From NCBI GenBank assembly GCA_964613055.1, contig CAZTGD010000001.1, positions 107,374 to 171,373 on the forward strand: a DNA stretch of 64,000 nucleotides, written 5' to 3'. The position numbers were made by a program, and so were the translations under genes. The DNA is from JAXGMQ01 sp964613055. Its GTDB lineage: Bacteria; Caldisericota; Caldisericia; JAAYUI01. Every line of letters starts with the position of its first letter. Position 1 is the first letter of the stretch. This document shows positions 18,572-25,983 of the stretch, in pieces. The notes under the pieces are model-generated. The model saw only the letters and a list, made by a program, of their open reading frames with translations, was not told where the DNA came from and did not search any database.

Positions 18572-19129
18572 GTGAGTAAGAGAAATATTACACGAAGGCA
18601 ATTGTTGAAGGTCCTTCTAGGGATACCCTTTATTGGAGCGATTTTGGCGGCAGTGTCGCCAATACTAAGAATGCTCAAGCCCTTTGGCAAGTTAGGACTT
18701 GCAGTGCCACCACCACCAGTTGCGGTGAACACACTTAAGCACGTTAACAAACCCATTGGTGACAGCTTTGTGCAGGTGCCAGCTTTGTTGGATCAGCTCG
18801 AGGAGATGGTAGGCTATTCGTTTGAGATTGAAACAGAAGATCGCTCTATTCCATACAAACCAATAAAGATAAGGGAACCCGGAATACTGATCAAGAAGGA
18901 TGGTAAAGTAAGAGCTTGGAATGCCAAGTGTACTCATCTCGGTTGTGTCGTGAGATGGAATACAGAAACACACAACTGGCATTGCAGGTGTCACGATGGG
19001 TACTTCGATCCATTAATGACAAAGGTGATTGCAGGTCCCCCTCCCGAACCGCTTCATCCATGGACAGCTACCGTTGGGGAAGATGGAAGCATAACAATCG
19101 ATAAGAATCCACCGGAGGAGGTAGCTTAG
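18572..19129 (+). CDS. Rieske [2Fe-2S] protein of a cytochrome b complex
   Basis: A 185-residue membrane-anchored Rieske protein that takes electrons from quinol at the outer face of the membrane. The N-terminus carries a twin-arginine motif (TRRQLLK, residues 7-13) and one hydrophobic helix, as in bc1/b6f Rieske subunits. The cluster site is complete: C120-T-H122-L-G-C125 and C138-R-C140-H141, in which C120, H122, C138 and H141 bind the cluster and C125/C140 form the disulfide. The second box reads CRCHDG rather than the usual CPCHGS. The GTG at 18572 is chosen over an ATG five codons upstream because GGAGG lies 8 nt before it. The stop overlaps the next start by one base. Confidence 0.93.
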   Translation: MSKRNITRRQLLKVLLGIPFIGAILAAVSPILRMLKPFGKLGLAVPPPPVAVNTLKHVNKPIGDSFVQVPALLDQLEEMVGYSFEIETEDRSIPYKPIKIREPGILIKKDGKVRAWNAKCTHLGCVVRWNTETHNWHCRCHDGYFDPLMTKVIAGPPPEPLHPWTATVGEDGSITIDKNPPEEVA

Positions 19130-20193
19130 TGAGTAAAAGAGATTCATTCAGCCTTAGGAACCCATTCAATTTTGTTATACAGGGTGCTTTGGGTTTATTT
19201 GATACTTTGAAAGCGGGTTTCGCTTCGTTGAACATCTTTAATCACTTAGGTTCCCTCACACTTCTATTCCTTCTCATTCAGATTGTCACTGGTTTCTTAC
19301 TCAGCTTCTTTTACATGCCGTCAATGGAAGGTGCGAGAGACTCTGTTTTGTATATTATGTCAAATAGGATTCCATATGGACTATTCATCAGGACCCTACA
19401 CAGATATGCTGCTGATGCAATGATATTCTTTGCCATATTGCATCTTCTTAGAAAGGTTTTTGCAAACAGACACACAAGCACTAGATCTGTGGGATGGTAT
19501 TTGGGTATTATCCTCTTCCTGCTGACGATTGGTATAACAGTTACAGGTTATATGCTACCTTTGGATGCAAGGGCTTTAAAGATATTCGAGTTCTTTGGTG
19601 TAACAATGTCAACAGGGACACTGTTGATCGTATATCGGGCTGTTCATATCGCTTTGCCCATACTGGTTTTTGTACTCCTGATTTTCCATTTCCTGAGGAT
19701 ATCCAGACCTCCAATCATTCCAACACTCTCTCTAACACTCATCACCCTGGGTATCATGGTTATACTAGTTGCCCTGTTCCCAATCCCCGATACCGAAATG
19801 AAGATGCGCTTTGCCAAGTATTCATTTGATTGGGTAGGTCTGTGGATGATCAAGTTGCCGTCTAAGATGACTATGCAGATTGTGTTAGCTGGAGTTACAG
19901 CGATCCTCATAGCCCTGCCGTTGGTTGGAAAGAAGATAAGGGATAAAGCAAAGGTAGATCCTTTAAGATGCAACAGTTGTTTCACATGCATAACACTGTG
20001 TCCAAAGAATGCTATCAGTAAACGATCATTTAAGATAAATAAGAACGAAACAAAACTGGTCGCATATGTTTCTCCAAACAAATGCCAAGCATGTGGTGTA
20101 TGTGTTGCCGGCTGTCTCCCACAAGCAATAGAGCTGGAAGGCAAGCAGAGCAAGCAGTTGCTTGAGGAAGTGAGGGATGTATGCCTGAATTGA
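19129..20193 (+). CDS. Cytochrome b (two-haem, b6-like) fused to a 2[4Fe-4S] ferredoxin
   Basis: A 354-residue membrane protein. Helices A-D are cytochrome b6-like: the four haem ligands are H91 and H105 (helix B, 14 apart) and H173 and H187 (helix D, 14 apart), and helix C ends GYMLPLDARA. Two more membrane helices follow (about 200-218 and 242-262). Then comes a cytosolic ferredoxin from about 278 with CxxCxxCxxxC twice (CNSCFTCITLCP and CQACGVCVAGCLP). There is no PEWY-type quinol-site motif and no full subunit IV. Fusing a ferredoxin to the inner-face end suggests electrons enter or leave haem bH from cytosolic partners, presumably the Fe-S/flavin proteins encoded next. GTG start behind GGAGGAGG. 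Confidence 0.9.
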   Translation: MSKRDSFSLRNPFNFVIQGALGLFDTLKAGFASLNIFNHLGSLTLLFLLIQIVTGFLLSFFYMPSMEGARDSVLYIMSNRIPYGLFIRTLHRYAADAMIFFAILHLLRKVFANRHTSTRSVGWYLGIILFLLTIGITVTGYMLPLDARALKIFEFFGVTMSTGTLLIVYRAVHIALPILVFVLLIFHFLRISRPPIIPTLSLTLITLGIMVILVALFPIPDTEMKMRFAKYSFDWVGLWMIKLPSKMTMQIVLAGVTAILIALPLVGKKIRDKAKVDPLRCNSCFTCITLCPKNAISKRSFKINKNETKLVAYVSPNKCQACGVCVAGCLPQAIELEGKQSKQLLEEVRDVCLN

Positions 20194-20582
20194 TTTCAGC
20201 TGAAGGTAAGATTATAGTCTTTCACTGTAATGCATCTCTTCGTGGAAAGGCTCTAAGGGCACATAAAGAACGATTTCCAAGTGTAGTATTTATTGAGGTT
20301 CCATGCTCTGGGACGATCAACCCCATCGTAGTTTTCAAATCTTTAATGGATGGAGCAAGCGCTGTTGTTGTGTACGCTTGCCCCGAGTTCGACTGTCATA
20401 ATTTTGACGGAAATGCCTTTGCCAAAAGGAGGATGTACTCCGCCAGCAAGGTTGCCGAAACGCTTGGCATAGAGCCATGGAGAATGATATACATTCAACG
20501 ACACAGACTGGATCCAGGACTACTCACTCGAACGATCGCCACAATAAAGCGCAATCTCACAGAAAGGGTGGTCTCAAGATGA
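20181..20582 (+). CDS. MvhD/FlxD-like iron-sulfur subunit
   Basis: A 133-residue soluble protein matching the methyl-viologen-reducing hydrogenase delta subunit family. Landmarks are FHCNASLRGKALRAH, IEVPCSGTINPIVVFKSLMDGASAVVVYACPEFDCHNFDGN, then WRMIYIQ. MvhD-type proteins carry a [2Fe-2S] cluster and pass electrons between a hydrogenase, formate dehydrogenase or flavin module and heterodisulfide-reductase-like partners. No HdrA, HdrB or HdrC and no hydrogenase large subunit occur here, so the partners are probably the adjacent cytochrome b-ferredoxin and the FAD subunit. It overlaps the cytochrome gene by 13 nt and the next gene by ATGA. Confidence 0.85.
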   Translation: MPELISAEGKIIVFHCNASLRGKALRAHKERFPSVVFIEVPCSGTINPIVVFKSLMDGASAVVVYACPEFDCHNFDGNAFAKRRMYSASKVAETLGIEPWRMIYIQRHRLDPGLLTRTIATIKRNLTERVVSR

Positions 20583-21571
20583 ACAAGAGTATTATTGAAT
20601 ATCTCAGGGAGTCCGTAAAAGAAGCCCTGGATTCTGGAAAGATTAGCGCTTTTATAGGCTTCAGAAAGGTTGAAGGCATACCTGGAAAACGCACAGTGCA
20701 TATATGTGAGAAGACTGAAGATGCAGATGCTCTAATCTACGATTCCTTTTGCGTGCATAATCTCACCAGTTTGCTGTGGGGTAAAACTGACTATCTGAAG
20801 AGATTGAAGAAATCCAGACAAAAGATAGGCATACTCGCAAAAGGATGTGATGCCAGATCAATAATGGTCAGCATCGCCGAAAACAAGATTAACCGTCACG
20901 ATCTCTGGATCATTGGAGTTCATTGTGCAGGTGTTATCGATGCAATGAAATTAAGAGATTCACTGGATACCGATGCCAAGAAGATAACCGATGATGGCAA
21001 GAGCATACAACTCAATCTCATTGACGGCTCTGAAATGAAGCTCGAACGGAATGATTGGCTTTCAGCAAAATGTCTGCACTGCTCAACAACAAAGCCGGAT
21101 GATTTTGATGTGTTGTTACCTGATGACGAACCAAGGAAATCGAAGGACAATCTTGACCTAGACTGGGTCGAGGATTATGTTGAGAAACCGTTCACTTTAC
21201 GTAAGGATTTTATACAGGAGCATCTCTCCAGATGCACGATGTGTTTTGCATGCAGGGATGCGTGCCCTGGCTGTCACTGCAATGAAAACTGTGTGATGGA
21301 CAAACAGAAACTGCCTGAACCATTTCTCCATAAATCACACAACTTAAAGGATATCCTGACCTATCATTTTATTCACTTCTTCCATCTGGCTGATAGATGC
21401 ACAAACTGTGGAGAATGCACATGCGCTTGTCCTGAGGAGATACCACTAGTAGTTATAACAGAGCAGTTGAAGCTATTGCAGAGAAATGCTTGGGACTTTG
21501 AGGCGGGTCGAAGTGCCAAACTCGCATCCCCACATTCACTGATCAAGAACGAAGAGATTCTGGAAGGGTGA
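20579..21571 (+). CDS. Iron-sulfur oxidoreductase subunit (4Fe-4S dicluster, FlxC/FdhB-like)
   Basis: A 330-residue cytosolic protein. The N-terminal two thirds include KGCDARSIM, a phrase shared with FrhB/FdhB-type and Flx proteins, and a cysteine pair CLHCSTTKPDD. The C-terminal third has two ferredoxin-type cysteine sets, RCTMCFACRDACPGCHCNENC and RCTNCGECTCACPEEIP. It likely relays electrons between the flavoprotein and the MvhD-like subunit. The ATG at 20579 is chosen over a longer in-frame start because it makes an ATGA junction with the preceding gene and the protein there begins with normal sequence. The precise family name is tentative. Confidence 0.8.
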   Translation: MNKSIIEYLRESVKEALDSGKISAFIGFRKVEGIPGKRTVHICEKTEDADALIYDSFCVHNLTSLLWGKTDYLKRLKKSRQKIGILAKGCDARSIMVSIAENKINRHDLWIIGVHCAGVIDAMKLRDSLDTDAKKITDDGKSIQLNLIDGSEMKLERNDWLSAKCLHCSTTKPDDFDVLLPDDEPRKSKDNLDLDWVEDYVEKPFTLRKDFIQEHLSRCTMCFACRDACPGCHCNENCVMDKQKLPEPFLHKSHNLKDILTYHFIHFFHLADRCTNCGECTCACPEEIPLVVITEQLKLLQRNAWDFEAGRSAKLASPHSLIKNEEILEG

Positions 21572-21575
21572 TGGT

Positions 21576-22619
21576 ATGAGAATAGCAAAACAGAATTTAT
21601 TTAAGTTGATTGGCATCTTGTCTTCCAAGGTGGATGTTTATGCCCCTAAAAAGGTAAAAGGAGTTACGAATTTTCATAAGATCAACAGCGAAGACAGTAT
21701 CGACCTGGAAACTGTCCGAACAAAGACCCCACCCAAAGAAATTCTTTTCAAGCAATCCGAAGAAACCATGAAGATAAAGACTGAAGCTGGAAAGATAATC
21801 AGTATAGAGAGTATTGCCAGCATAGAGGATACGATAATATTTGGCATTCGTCCGTGTGACGCGAAAGGCATGAGTATCCTAGATAACTTCTTTATGGATA
21901 CCAAACGTAAGGATGGAGGAGATCAGAAACACATTGATCCGTTATGGGAGAAGAGAAGGAAACGAACTCTGATAATGTCGGTTGCATGCAAAAAACCAAT
22001 GGCATCATGCGCATGTACATCACTTGGCATACATCCAGCATCAGAGGTTGGTTCTGACATTCTTTTCATGCCAGATGGCGATGGCTTTTTCGTCATGGGT
22101 GTAACAGAAATAGGTAAAAAGTTCTTGTCTGAAAACAGTGGTTATTTCACAGATGATGGTGATGCAGTAGAAGCTCAGAACTCACTTAGAGAGAGATGCG
22201 AGTCAATGATGAGCTTCTCAATTCCAACCGAAAACGCTGGCAAGTTATTCAGCACATACAAAAATACCGAGATATGGGAAAAGATCAGTAAAGGATGTAT
22301 CTCATGCGGTGTGTGCACGTTCCTTTGCCCTACGTGCCATTGCTTTGAGATTCGTGACAGGAAGATATCCAAAAACGAATCAGTGAGGGTTAAATGCTGG
22401 GATTCCTGTAAATTCAACCCTTATTCGCTCGAAGCCTCTGGTCATCATCCTAGACCAACTGTAGCAGACAGGTTCAAGAATCGAATACTGGATAAGTTCC
22501 AGTATCATGTAACTCTTTATGATGAGATTGCTTGTACTGGATGCGGAAGATGCAGTGATTTCTGTCCTGCAGGGATCACGCTAGCCGATACTCTTACTGT
22601 CCTTGGAGGTGTATTATGA
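21576..22619 (+). CDS. AsrA/HydB/FlxB-like 4Fe-4S subunit
   Basis: A 347-residue cytosolic protein resembling subunit A of anaerobic sulfite reductase and the beta subunit of sulfhydrogenase. It contains FGIRPCDAKGMSILDNFF, a CACTSLGIHP cysteine patch, and two C-terminal cluster motifs: CISCGVCTFLCPTCHCFEIRD and CTGCGRCSDFCPAG. In known enzymes this subunit carries electrons between an NAD(P)H-oxidising flavoprotein and the catalytic partner. No sulfite reductase catalytic subunit or NiFe hydrogenase is nearby, so here it probably belongs to a stand-alone electron-input module for the membrane complex. It lies 4 nt after the preceding stop and overlaps the next gene as ATGA. Confidence 0.85.
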   Translation: MRIAKQNLFKLIGILSSKVDVYAPKKVKGVTNFHKINSEDSIDLETVRTKTPPKEILFKQSEETMKIKTEAGKIISIESIASIEDTIIFGIRPCDAKGMSILDNFFMDTKRKDGGDQKHIDPLWEKRRKRTLIMSVACKKPMASCACTSLGIHPASEVGSDILFMPDGDGFFVMGVTEIGKKFLSENSGYFTDDGDAVEAQNSLRERCESMMSFSIPTENAGKLFSTYKNTEIWEKISKGCISCGVCTFLCPTCHCFEIRDRKISKNESVRVKCWDSCKFNPYSLEASGHHPRPTVADRFKNRILDKFQYHVTLYDEIACTGCGRCSDFCPAGITLADTLTVLGGVL

Positions 22620-23458
22620 ATTGTGAACTAGAGCCAACTATCGCTACAATATCCGATATTATTCAGGAAACCGATTCGATCAGATCATTTAAACTTAAGC
22701 TGGATGGTGATTTTGATTATAACCCAGGACAGTTTTGCATAGTTGGGATACCTGGTGTTGGTGAAAGTGCGATTTCGATCAATTCTACACCCACAAGAAG
22801 AGAGTTTATCAACCTAACGATAGCCAATGTCGGCGCTGTCACCGAGAAAATTCACAAACTCACTGTCGGTGACCAAATTACCTTTAGAGGTCCTTTTGGT
22901 AATGGCTTTCCTGTTGATTCATTAAAGGGAATGAATATCTCCTACATGGCAGGAGGTGTTGGTCTGCCAGCCATAAGCAATATCATGCAATACACCATGG
23001 ATAAAAGTTCAGACTATGGTGAGATGGAATTGTTATATGGTGCAAGAACCCCCAAAGATATCGTATTTAAGGACAAATTCGAAGGATGGGAACAGGTTTC
23101 AGGCTTCAGTGTTAAACTCACCGTTGACAACGGTGATCCAAGCTGGAATGGTGATGTTGCTGTTGTGCCTAAGTATTATGACAAGGAATTTGCCAATCGG
23201 TCAAAGTTGTTGTTTGATGTTGATCCCAGCTTCTCAAAAACTGCCGTTATTGCATCAGGCCCTCCAGTAATGATCTACTTCACACTGAAAGCACTCGAAA
23301 AAATTGGGTTCCCCTTGAACAAAACCTTCGTATCTCTTGAGGCAAGAATGAACTGTGGTGTTGGCAAATGCGGCAGATGCAATGTTGGAAGACACTATAT
23401 ATGCCAGGATGGTCCAGTGTTTACAGCTGATCAGGTAGCTGAAATGCAGGTCTTTTAG
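22616..23458 (+). CDS. AsrB/FlxA-like FAD/NAD(P)-binding oxidoreductase subunit
   Basis: A 280-residue ferredoxin-reductase-type flavoprotein. The FAD domain covers about 1-100 (PGQFCIVGIPGVGESAISI, FRGPFGNGFP). The NAD(P) domain starts at MAGGVGLPAISNIM, has LLYGARTPKDIVFKD and ends in ASGPPVMIYFTLKAL. A final [2Fe-2S] cysteine cluster, NCGVGKCGRCNVG...YICQDGPVF, is as in PyrK, AsrB and the gamma subunit of sulfhydrogenase. It most likely exchanges electrons with NADH or NADPH and is the pyridine-nucleotide entry point of the complex. The ATG overlaps the previous stop (ATGA); 16 nt separate it from the next gene. Confidence 0.88.
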   Translation: MNCELEPTIATISDIIQETDSIRSFKLKLDGDFDYNPGQFCIVGIPGVGESAISINSTPTRREFINLTIANVGAVTEKIHKLTVGDQITFRGPFGNGFPVDSLKGMNISYMAGGVGLPAISNIMQYTMDKSSDYGEMELLYGARTPKDIVFKDKFEGWEQVSGFSVKLTVDNGDPSWNGDVAVVPKYYDKEFANRSKLLFDVDPSFSKTAVIASGPPVMIYFTLKALEKIGFPLNKTFVSLEARMNCGVGKCGRCNVGRHYICQDGPVFTADQVAEMQVF

Positions 23459-23474
23459 GAACTAGGAGGGGATT

Positions 23475-25472
23475 GTGAACACTATTGATAGATTCGGTAT
23501 TTGGCTTTCACGCTTCTCTAGCAGATGGATGAATTGGTGGAAGGAGAGAGCCGGAAACTTTAACATCTTGGACGAAAATACACCAAATCACAAGAAGAAC
23601 AATCCATTCTATTGGATGGGCTCGATGATTTATATTCTGCTGATACTGCAGGTGTGCCTGGGTATAGTTCTAACATTTCTCTATGTTCCAGACACAACAC
23701 CCGTAGAAAAGATCAATCCTGAACTCGTCACATACGCTCATGGTCATACATACGCTGATGTAATGGAAGAAGCTGAAGAGATTCACAGCGTCATCCTTGA
23801 ACATTACGATTTCACAGACAATGATAAAGCCTTGTTCAAGGTTGTGGGGATGAAGGATTATGAGTATTTCCTTGAGAATCTAGAGTTTTCTACAGATGCT
23901 CCAACAGTTGAACAACTCATTGAACAAGCTCAATCGTTTGAAGATCAGTATGATGATATGGACGATGCACAGAAGGAAAACATCGATGATAACTTCCTTC
24001 AGATAATGGAATTCGCAGATGAGGATGCAGAGGAGTTGATTTCTAGCACCTATCATGCGGGATTGAATATCACCGATGCAGTCGATGAAGCGGAAATCTT
24101 GCGCACTGAAATATCTGATCTATACAAGGTTTTTAGAAAGACAGAAGACCAGGTCGTTTTAATATCAAATGGATTAAATGATATCGATGAAGACGGAAAT
24201 GCAATTGTTCTGGACCAAGTAATTAAAGATGCAAATCAGGCATTGTCCAAGCCAAGCGAAGAATTAACCGATTACGAAACCAGCATCATATCATTGGCTG
24301 GCTATACCAAGGATGAATTGATAGAAGAAACTGAATATCTGGGCATGTCTGTTTCTGAAGCCATCATAGCTTCAGAGAAGCTTGGACCCGTATTTGTAAA
24401 TCTCTCTGAGTACCAGAGAAAAGTCTTTGGTGAGATGATTGATCTAATTGGTAAATCAGCAGATACGATAGCCGAAGAGCTAGAGGTTACAATCTCTCGA
24501 GCCTATGAGTCAGTTGCTAAGATTTCTTCAAAACCGTTAACACAGTGGATAAGGGGTATACATCGATATGGAGCATATGCATTTATAGCATTGCTTATGC
24601 TTCGATGGATACGGATGTTCTTCTGCGGAGAATTTAAGAAACCTGGAGAATTGACTTGGATCGTTCTTACAGTCATCGTTGTGGTGTCTACATTCTCGGG
24701 TGTAACTGGATATCTGTTACCATTTGATCAACGTTCATATTGGGCTACAACCGTTGGGACACAGATGCTAAACTCGGTAGACAGTATGCCTGTAGTGGGA
24801 CCTCTTGGCATAGGTACAGCTCTCAAATACATGGGGTTGGGTGCTCATCAGGTTGGTCAGTCTACTATACTCAGATTCAATATACTACACTATTTCTTAC
24901 CAATACTGATGCTATTGATGGCGGAAATTTATTTCCTGCGGTCAAGGAAAAAGCGGCCTAAACTGAATTGGATAGTCCTGCTGATACTCGTGTTTGTGAT
25001 AGTGTCTGCATGTTTGTATCTACCGGCTGTTAACGAACCACCGCCTAATACAGCCAAAACGCCGGATCATATATTGCCTGATTGGTACTTCCTGTTTGTT
25101 TATTTCTACCTGAAGTTCATTCCTGGATATGTCGGCACACTAATCACCCTCTTGTTTATTGTGTTCTTGGTGATGTTCCCGATATTTGATAGAAGACCCG
25201 AAAAGAGTGCTAAGGGAAGACCAGGTTTGACAACAATGGGTATAGGGGGACTGCTCTTCTTCCTTGCAGGCTCTCTATTCGCATACTGGGTGCCGTTTGA
25301 ATCAGCGCATAGGCAAATGTATGTGAACGGGATATTGCTATTCAATGGGTTCATATTCATAGTCGCTTTCATCTTGTATGTCATATGGCGATATAGAAAA
25401 ATGAACAAAAAGAATTCCTTAGCGTTGCGATTAGGCGTTGATCCAAAGCTTATCGAGGTTCGTGGAGAGTAG
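23475..25472 (+). CDS. Full-length cytochrome b with one haem-ligand pair and a large helical-repeat insertion
   Basis: A 665-residue membrane protein. Helix A (about 50-72) is followed by a very acidic insertion at about 76-350 on the outer side. Then come helices B-D, closely like cytochrome b6 (GELTW, GYLLPFDQRSYWATTVGTQ, G...VGQSTILRFNILHYFLP), and a subunit IV-like half with PDWYFLFVYFYLKFIPG (PEWY equivalent) and further helices, about eight in all. The outer-haem ligands H363 and H472 are present, but the inner-haem positions 14 residues on are R377 and Y486, and no other histidine is near. The insertion consists of about six degenerate 46-54-residue helical repeats. The GTG start follows AGGAGGGG. 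It is probably the quinol-site subunit of the complex. Confidence 0.9.
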   Translation: MNTIDRFGIWLSRFSSRWMNWWKERAGNFNILDENTPNHKKNNPFYWMGSMIYILLILQVCLGIVLTFLYVPDTTPVEKINPELVTYAHGHTYADVMEEAEEIHSVILEHYDFTDNDKALFKVVGMKDYEYFLENLEFSTDAPTVEQLIEQAQSFEDQYDDMDDAQKENIDDNFLQIMEFADEDAEELISSTYHAGLNITDAVDEAEILRTEISDLYKVFRKTEDQVVLISNGLNDIDEDGNAIVLDQVIKDANQALSKPSEELTDYETSIISLAGYTKDELIEETEYLGMSVSEAIIASEKLGPVFVNLSEYQRKVFGEMIDLIGKSADTIAEELEVTISRAYESVAKISSKPLTQWIRGIHRYGAYAFIALLMLRWIRMFFCGEFKKPGELTWIVLTVIVVVSTFSGVTGYLLPFDQRSYWATTVGTQMLNSVDSMPVVGPLGIGTALKYMGLGAHQVGQSTILRFNILHYFLPILMLLMAEIYFLRSRKKRPKLNWIVLLILVFVIVSACLYLPAVNEPPPNTAKTPDHILPDWYFLFVYFYLKFIPGYVGTLITLLFIVFLVMFPIFDRRPEKSAKGRPGLTTMGIGGLLFFLAGSLFAYWVPFESAHRQMYVNGILLFNGFIFIVAFILYVIWRYRKMNKKNSLALRLGVDPKLIEVRGE

Positions 25473-25473
25473 T

Positions 25474-25722
25474 ATGAAAACGATTGTTTTGTTCTTTCTC
25501 TCTCTCTTTGTGGTGATCTTTTCAATATCTCGCATTGTGTCTGTTATCAGGTCTGGCACTGGCGGAGTTATGTTCTACATTGAGATTATCGTATATGCGT
25601 TAGTTTTCCTGATAGCTATGTTGCTGTTGTCATTTGGTGTCTATGCATCGGAAAGAAAGAGGGGCAGATTGAAAAAGCATGTCGAATTCTTCGAGATCAT
25701 GCTTGGAAAGGAGAACAAATGA
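25474..25722 (+). CDS. Small two-helix membrane protein of the Rieske/cytochrome b operon
   Basis: An 82-residue protein with two membrane helices (MKTIVLFFLSLFVVIFSIS and FYIEIIVYALVFLIAMLLLSFGV), then a basic, charged tail (ERKRGRLKKHVEFFE). I do not recognise the family. The start at 25474 is set by GGAG a few bases upstream and lies 1 nt after the cytochrome b stop; the ATGA junction with the next gene marks the same operon. It may be a small accessory subunit, by analogy with the small helices of b6f and bc complexes. That is inference. Confidence 0.7.
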   Translation: MKTIVLFFLSLFVVIFSISRIVSVIRSGTGGVMFYIEIIVYALVFLIAMLLLSFGVYASERKRGRLKKHVEFFEIMLGKENK

Positions 25723-25982
25723 AGGAAGAGAAAACTACTGCTGTTATGTTGATACTCGTAGGACTTGCTGGTCTTTGCCTTCTCATTGTCATAGGCATAG
25801 AAATCTGGGATGGAGTGGCTGGTCTTAAGATGGTCAATAGAATGCTTAAAAGCTCTGCACCAAGTTTGAAATACTTACTCAAATACAATCCCCTCCAGCA
25901 GTGGGTAGCGGTTGCATTTGGTGGATTCCTGATTTTCACTGGTCTGACAGTTATGGCATGGGTTAACCAGAAAAGACTATAG
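25719..25982 (+). CDS. Small two-helix membrane protein, last gene of the Rieske/cytochrome b operon
   Basis: An 87-residue protein with two membrane helices (TAVMLILVGLAGLCLLIVIGI and VAVAFGGFLIFTGLTVMAWV) separated by a ~40-residue loop (KMVNRMLKSSAPSLKYLLKYNPLQQ). The family is not recognised. It overlaps the preceding small gene by ATGA and ends 1 nt before dprA, so dprA may be read from the same transcript. Its role in the complex is inferred from position. Confidence 0.7.
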   Translation: MKEEKTTAVMLILVGLAGLCLLIVIGIEIWDGVAGLKMVNRMLKSSAPSLKYLLKYNPLQQWVAVAFGGFLIFTGLTVMAWVNQKRL

Positions 25983-25983
25983 A

